From positions 1-6,832 of the forward strand of contig JACMPN010000214.1 of NCBI GenBank assembly GCA_014377495.1: a DNA stretch of 6,832 nucleotides. The letters are read 5' to 3'. The position numbers and the translations under genes are program-made. This DNA comes from Candidatus Sericytochromatia bacterium (GTDB taxonomy: Bacteria; Cyanobacteriota; Sericytochromatia; JACMPN01). Within the stretch, counting starts at the first letter, position 1; each line of letters starts with the position of its first letter. Of the stretch, positions 5,475 through 6,832 are shown one piece after another. A model generated the notes under the pieces. That model worked only from the letters and a program-made list of their open reading frames with translations, did no database searches and was not told the DNA's origin.

Positions 5475-5605
5475 GTGCGAGGTATGGCTGAGCGCGTCCC
5501 GCAGAGACTGTCTCAACACTGCCGACCAAGCCTGGGGACCGGGCAACAAACCGCCATGGTGGGCGACCGGACGTGACCGGGCCCCGACGCAGGAGATGTG
5601 CACGG

Positions 5606-6832
5606 ATGGATGAAAAATACCCCCTTAATTTGCCGATCACGACCTTCCCGATGCGGGCCAACTCCGCCACCCGTGAGCCGGAGATCCAGGCCCTGTGGGA
5701 CGCCGAGCGTGTCTATGCCCGCAACCTGACCGAGCGGCCCAAAGGCCTGTTCGTCATGCATGACGGCCCGCCCTACCTGTCGGCGCCGGCGATCCATATG
5801 GGGACCGCCCTGGACAAAGGCCTCAAGGACATCGTCGTCAAATACAAGACCCTCCAGGGTCACAAGGCCCCGTTCGTGCCCGGTTATGACTCCCACGGGC
5901 TGCCCATCGAAAACGCCGCCCTGAAGGCGCTGAACAAGAAGCGCAGCGAACTGACCCCGATCGAACTGCGGGCGCGCAGCGCTGAATTCGCCCTGACGAA
6001 CCTGCCCGGGATGGCGGAAAACTTCAAGCGCCTGGGCGTGCTGGCCGACTGGGAGAATCCCTACGTCACCCTGAAACCAGAATACGAAGCCGCCCAGTTG
6101 CGCGTCTTCGGCCAGATGGTCGAAAAAGGCTACATCTATCAGGGATTTAAGCCCGTCTTCTGGTCCACCTATCTGGAAACGGCCCTGGCCGACGCCGAAG
6201 TCGAGTACGCCGACGTCACCAGCGACAGCATTTACGTGCGGTTCCCCCTCGTCGAGGACCTGTCCACCCGGGTCCCGGGGCTGCCGGCGGATCTCGGCCG
6301 CATCGACATGGTCATCTGGACGACGACGCCCTGGACCCTGCCGGCGAATTACGGCATTTCAGTGAACGCCTCCTTTGATTACGAGCTGGTCCGCACCGGG
6401 CAGGGCACGCTGATCCTCGCCGCCGCCCTGCGTGAGGCGGTGACCAGGGCCTGCGAACTGACCGACGTCCAGGTCCTGGCCACCTTCAAAGGTTCGGCCC
6501 TGGAGCGGCTCAAGGCCCGTCACCCCTTCATGGACCGGGACTCCCTGATCATGGTCGGCGATCACGTCACGGCCGAAGCCGGTACCGGCTCGGTCCACAC
6601 GGCGCCCGCCCACGGCATCGACGACTTTGCCGTCGGCAAAATCTATGGGCTCCCCGTCCTCTCGCCGGTCGGCCCGAAGGGCGTCTACGACGAGACGGCC
6701 GGTACGTTCGCCGGATTGTCGATCGATGCGGCGAATGCGCCGATCATCGAGCAGATGAAGGCCGACGGAATGCTGCTCAAAGCGGCCAAGTTCCGCCACA
6801 GCTACCCCCACGACTGGCGCCTGCACAAGCCC
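5606..6832 (+). CDS. ileS: Isoleucyl-tRNA synthetase, N-terminal 409 residues, 3' end outside window
   Basis: A class I aminoacyl-tRNA synthetase that charges tRNA-Ile in the cytoplasm. The frame stays open to the right edge; bacterial IleRS is around 900-1000 residues, so under half is present. Landmarks: LPITTFPMRAN at the N-terminus, HDGPPY (52-57) leading to the HIGH box, here HMGT (64-67), then LKDIVVKYKTLQG and GYDSHGLPIE of the Rossmann fold, and FKRLGVLADWENPYVTL before the CP1 insertion. The CP1 editing domain is present with WTTTPWTLPAN (238-248) and GTGSVHTAPAHGIDDF (326-341), so mischarged Val-tRNA-Ile should be hydrolysed. HSYPHDWR near the end is standard. Start ATG 5606 has AGGAG 10 bases upstream. 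Oddities: the last HIGH residue is Thr, and the PPY-to-HIGH loop (YLSAPAIH) is one residue longer than the usual YANGxIH. The KMSKS loop and C-terminal zinc region are outside the window. Confidence 0.97.
   Translation, partial: MDEKYPLNLPITTFPMRANSATREPEIQALWDAERVYARNLTERPKGLFVMHDGPPYLSAPAIHMGTALDKGLKDIVVKYKTLQGHKAPFVPGYDSHGLPIENAALKALNKKRSELTPIELRARSAEFALTNLPGMAENFKRLGVLADWENPYVTLKPEYEAAQLRVFGQMVEKGYIYQGFKPVFWSTYLETALADAEVEYADVTSDSIYVRFPLVEDLSTRVPGLPADLGRIDMVIWTTTPWTLPANYGISVNASFDYELVRTGQGTLILAAALREAVTRACELTDVQVLATFKGSALERLKARHPFMDRDSLIMVGDHVTAEAGTGSVHTAPAHGIDDFAVGKIYGLPVLSPVGPKGVYDETAGTFAGLSIDAANAPIIEQMKADGMLLKAAKFRHSYPHDWRLHKP

Larger units (their letters stand above)
5140..5605. other. 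Long divergent intergenic region with no convincing gene
   Basis: These 466 bases separate the hypothetical gene from ileS. Frames that stay open here have the low-complexity composition of chance frames in GC-rich DNA, and none has a recognisable domain. I found no tRNA, RNase P, tmRNA or SRP RNA signature, and no T-box consensus before ileS. Contents seen: a 10-bp inverted repeat with T-tract at 5238-5292, a T-rich patch around 5284-5305, several TTGCC direct repeats (5317-5420), a weak hairpin at 5363-5380, and a candidate promoter for ileS at 5446-5474. Confidence 0.6.

Noticed and set aside
5457..5480. GCGCAGT/ACTGTGC hairpin with a GTTCG loop as a tRNA T-arm
   Set aside because: No acceptor stem, anticodon arm or D-arm can be placed around it, so it is not a tRNA.
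5481..5605. A T-box riboswitch controlling ileS
   Set aside because: A GGTGGGCGACC stretch near 5558 loosely recalls the T-box core, but the consensus is not met and I could not draw a specifier stem or a terminator/antiterminator pair.
5170..5613. A 147-codon plus-strand open frame before ileS
   Set aside because: It crosses the inverted repeat and promoter region, ends inside the ileS start (ATGgaTGA), has no ribosome site, and has a Pro/Arg/Ala-rich composition like a chance frame.

Overview
The window is GC-rich bacterial chromosome, with no phage genes, insertion sequence, CRISPR array or recognisable tRNA/rRNA. The lineage cannot be named from sequence alone. NurA, a hydrogenase-4-type membrane subunit and an isoleucyl-tRNA synthetase with an atypical HIGH box are compatible with an anaerobic or facultative, deep-branching bacterium, but that is inference. 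Start codons appear mixed: GTG for the hydrogenase-like gene and the hypothetical gene, TTG for the regulator, ATG elsewhere. These assignments rest mainly on Shine-Dalgarno placement.

Left part (1-1770): the 5' two thirds of a HyfB/HycC-type proton-pumping membrane subunit runs off the left edge on the minus strand. Divergent from it is a small ArsR-family regulator on the plus strand. The AT-rich gap between them carries two face-to-face overlapping promoters and an imperfect dyad. The layout resembles Mycobacterium tuberculosis Rv0081 (ArsR-type) next to its hyc-like Rv0082-Rv0087 locus, so the regulator probably controls both itself and the respiratory/hydrogenase-like operon.

Middle part (1771-5139): after a convergent junction with two adjacent hairpins, three genes lie on the minus strand. 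In transcription order they are an unrecognised 180-residue protein with its own rho-independent terminator, a NurA-family nuclease (no HerA partner in view), and an SLC45/GPH-like sugar:cation symporter of the major facilitator superfamily. The nuclease may be read from a leaderless extended -10 promoter. The nuclease and transporter lie 78 bases apart and may be cotranscribed, though no functional link is evident.

Right part (5140-6832): a 466-base divergent intergenic region holds a 10-bp perfect inverted repeat followed by a T-tract and a candidate promoter. It is followed by the first 409 codons of ileS on the plus strand, running off the right edge.
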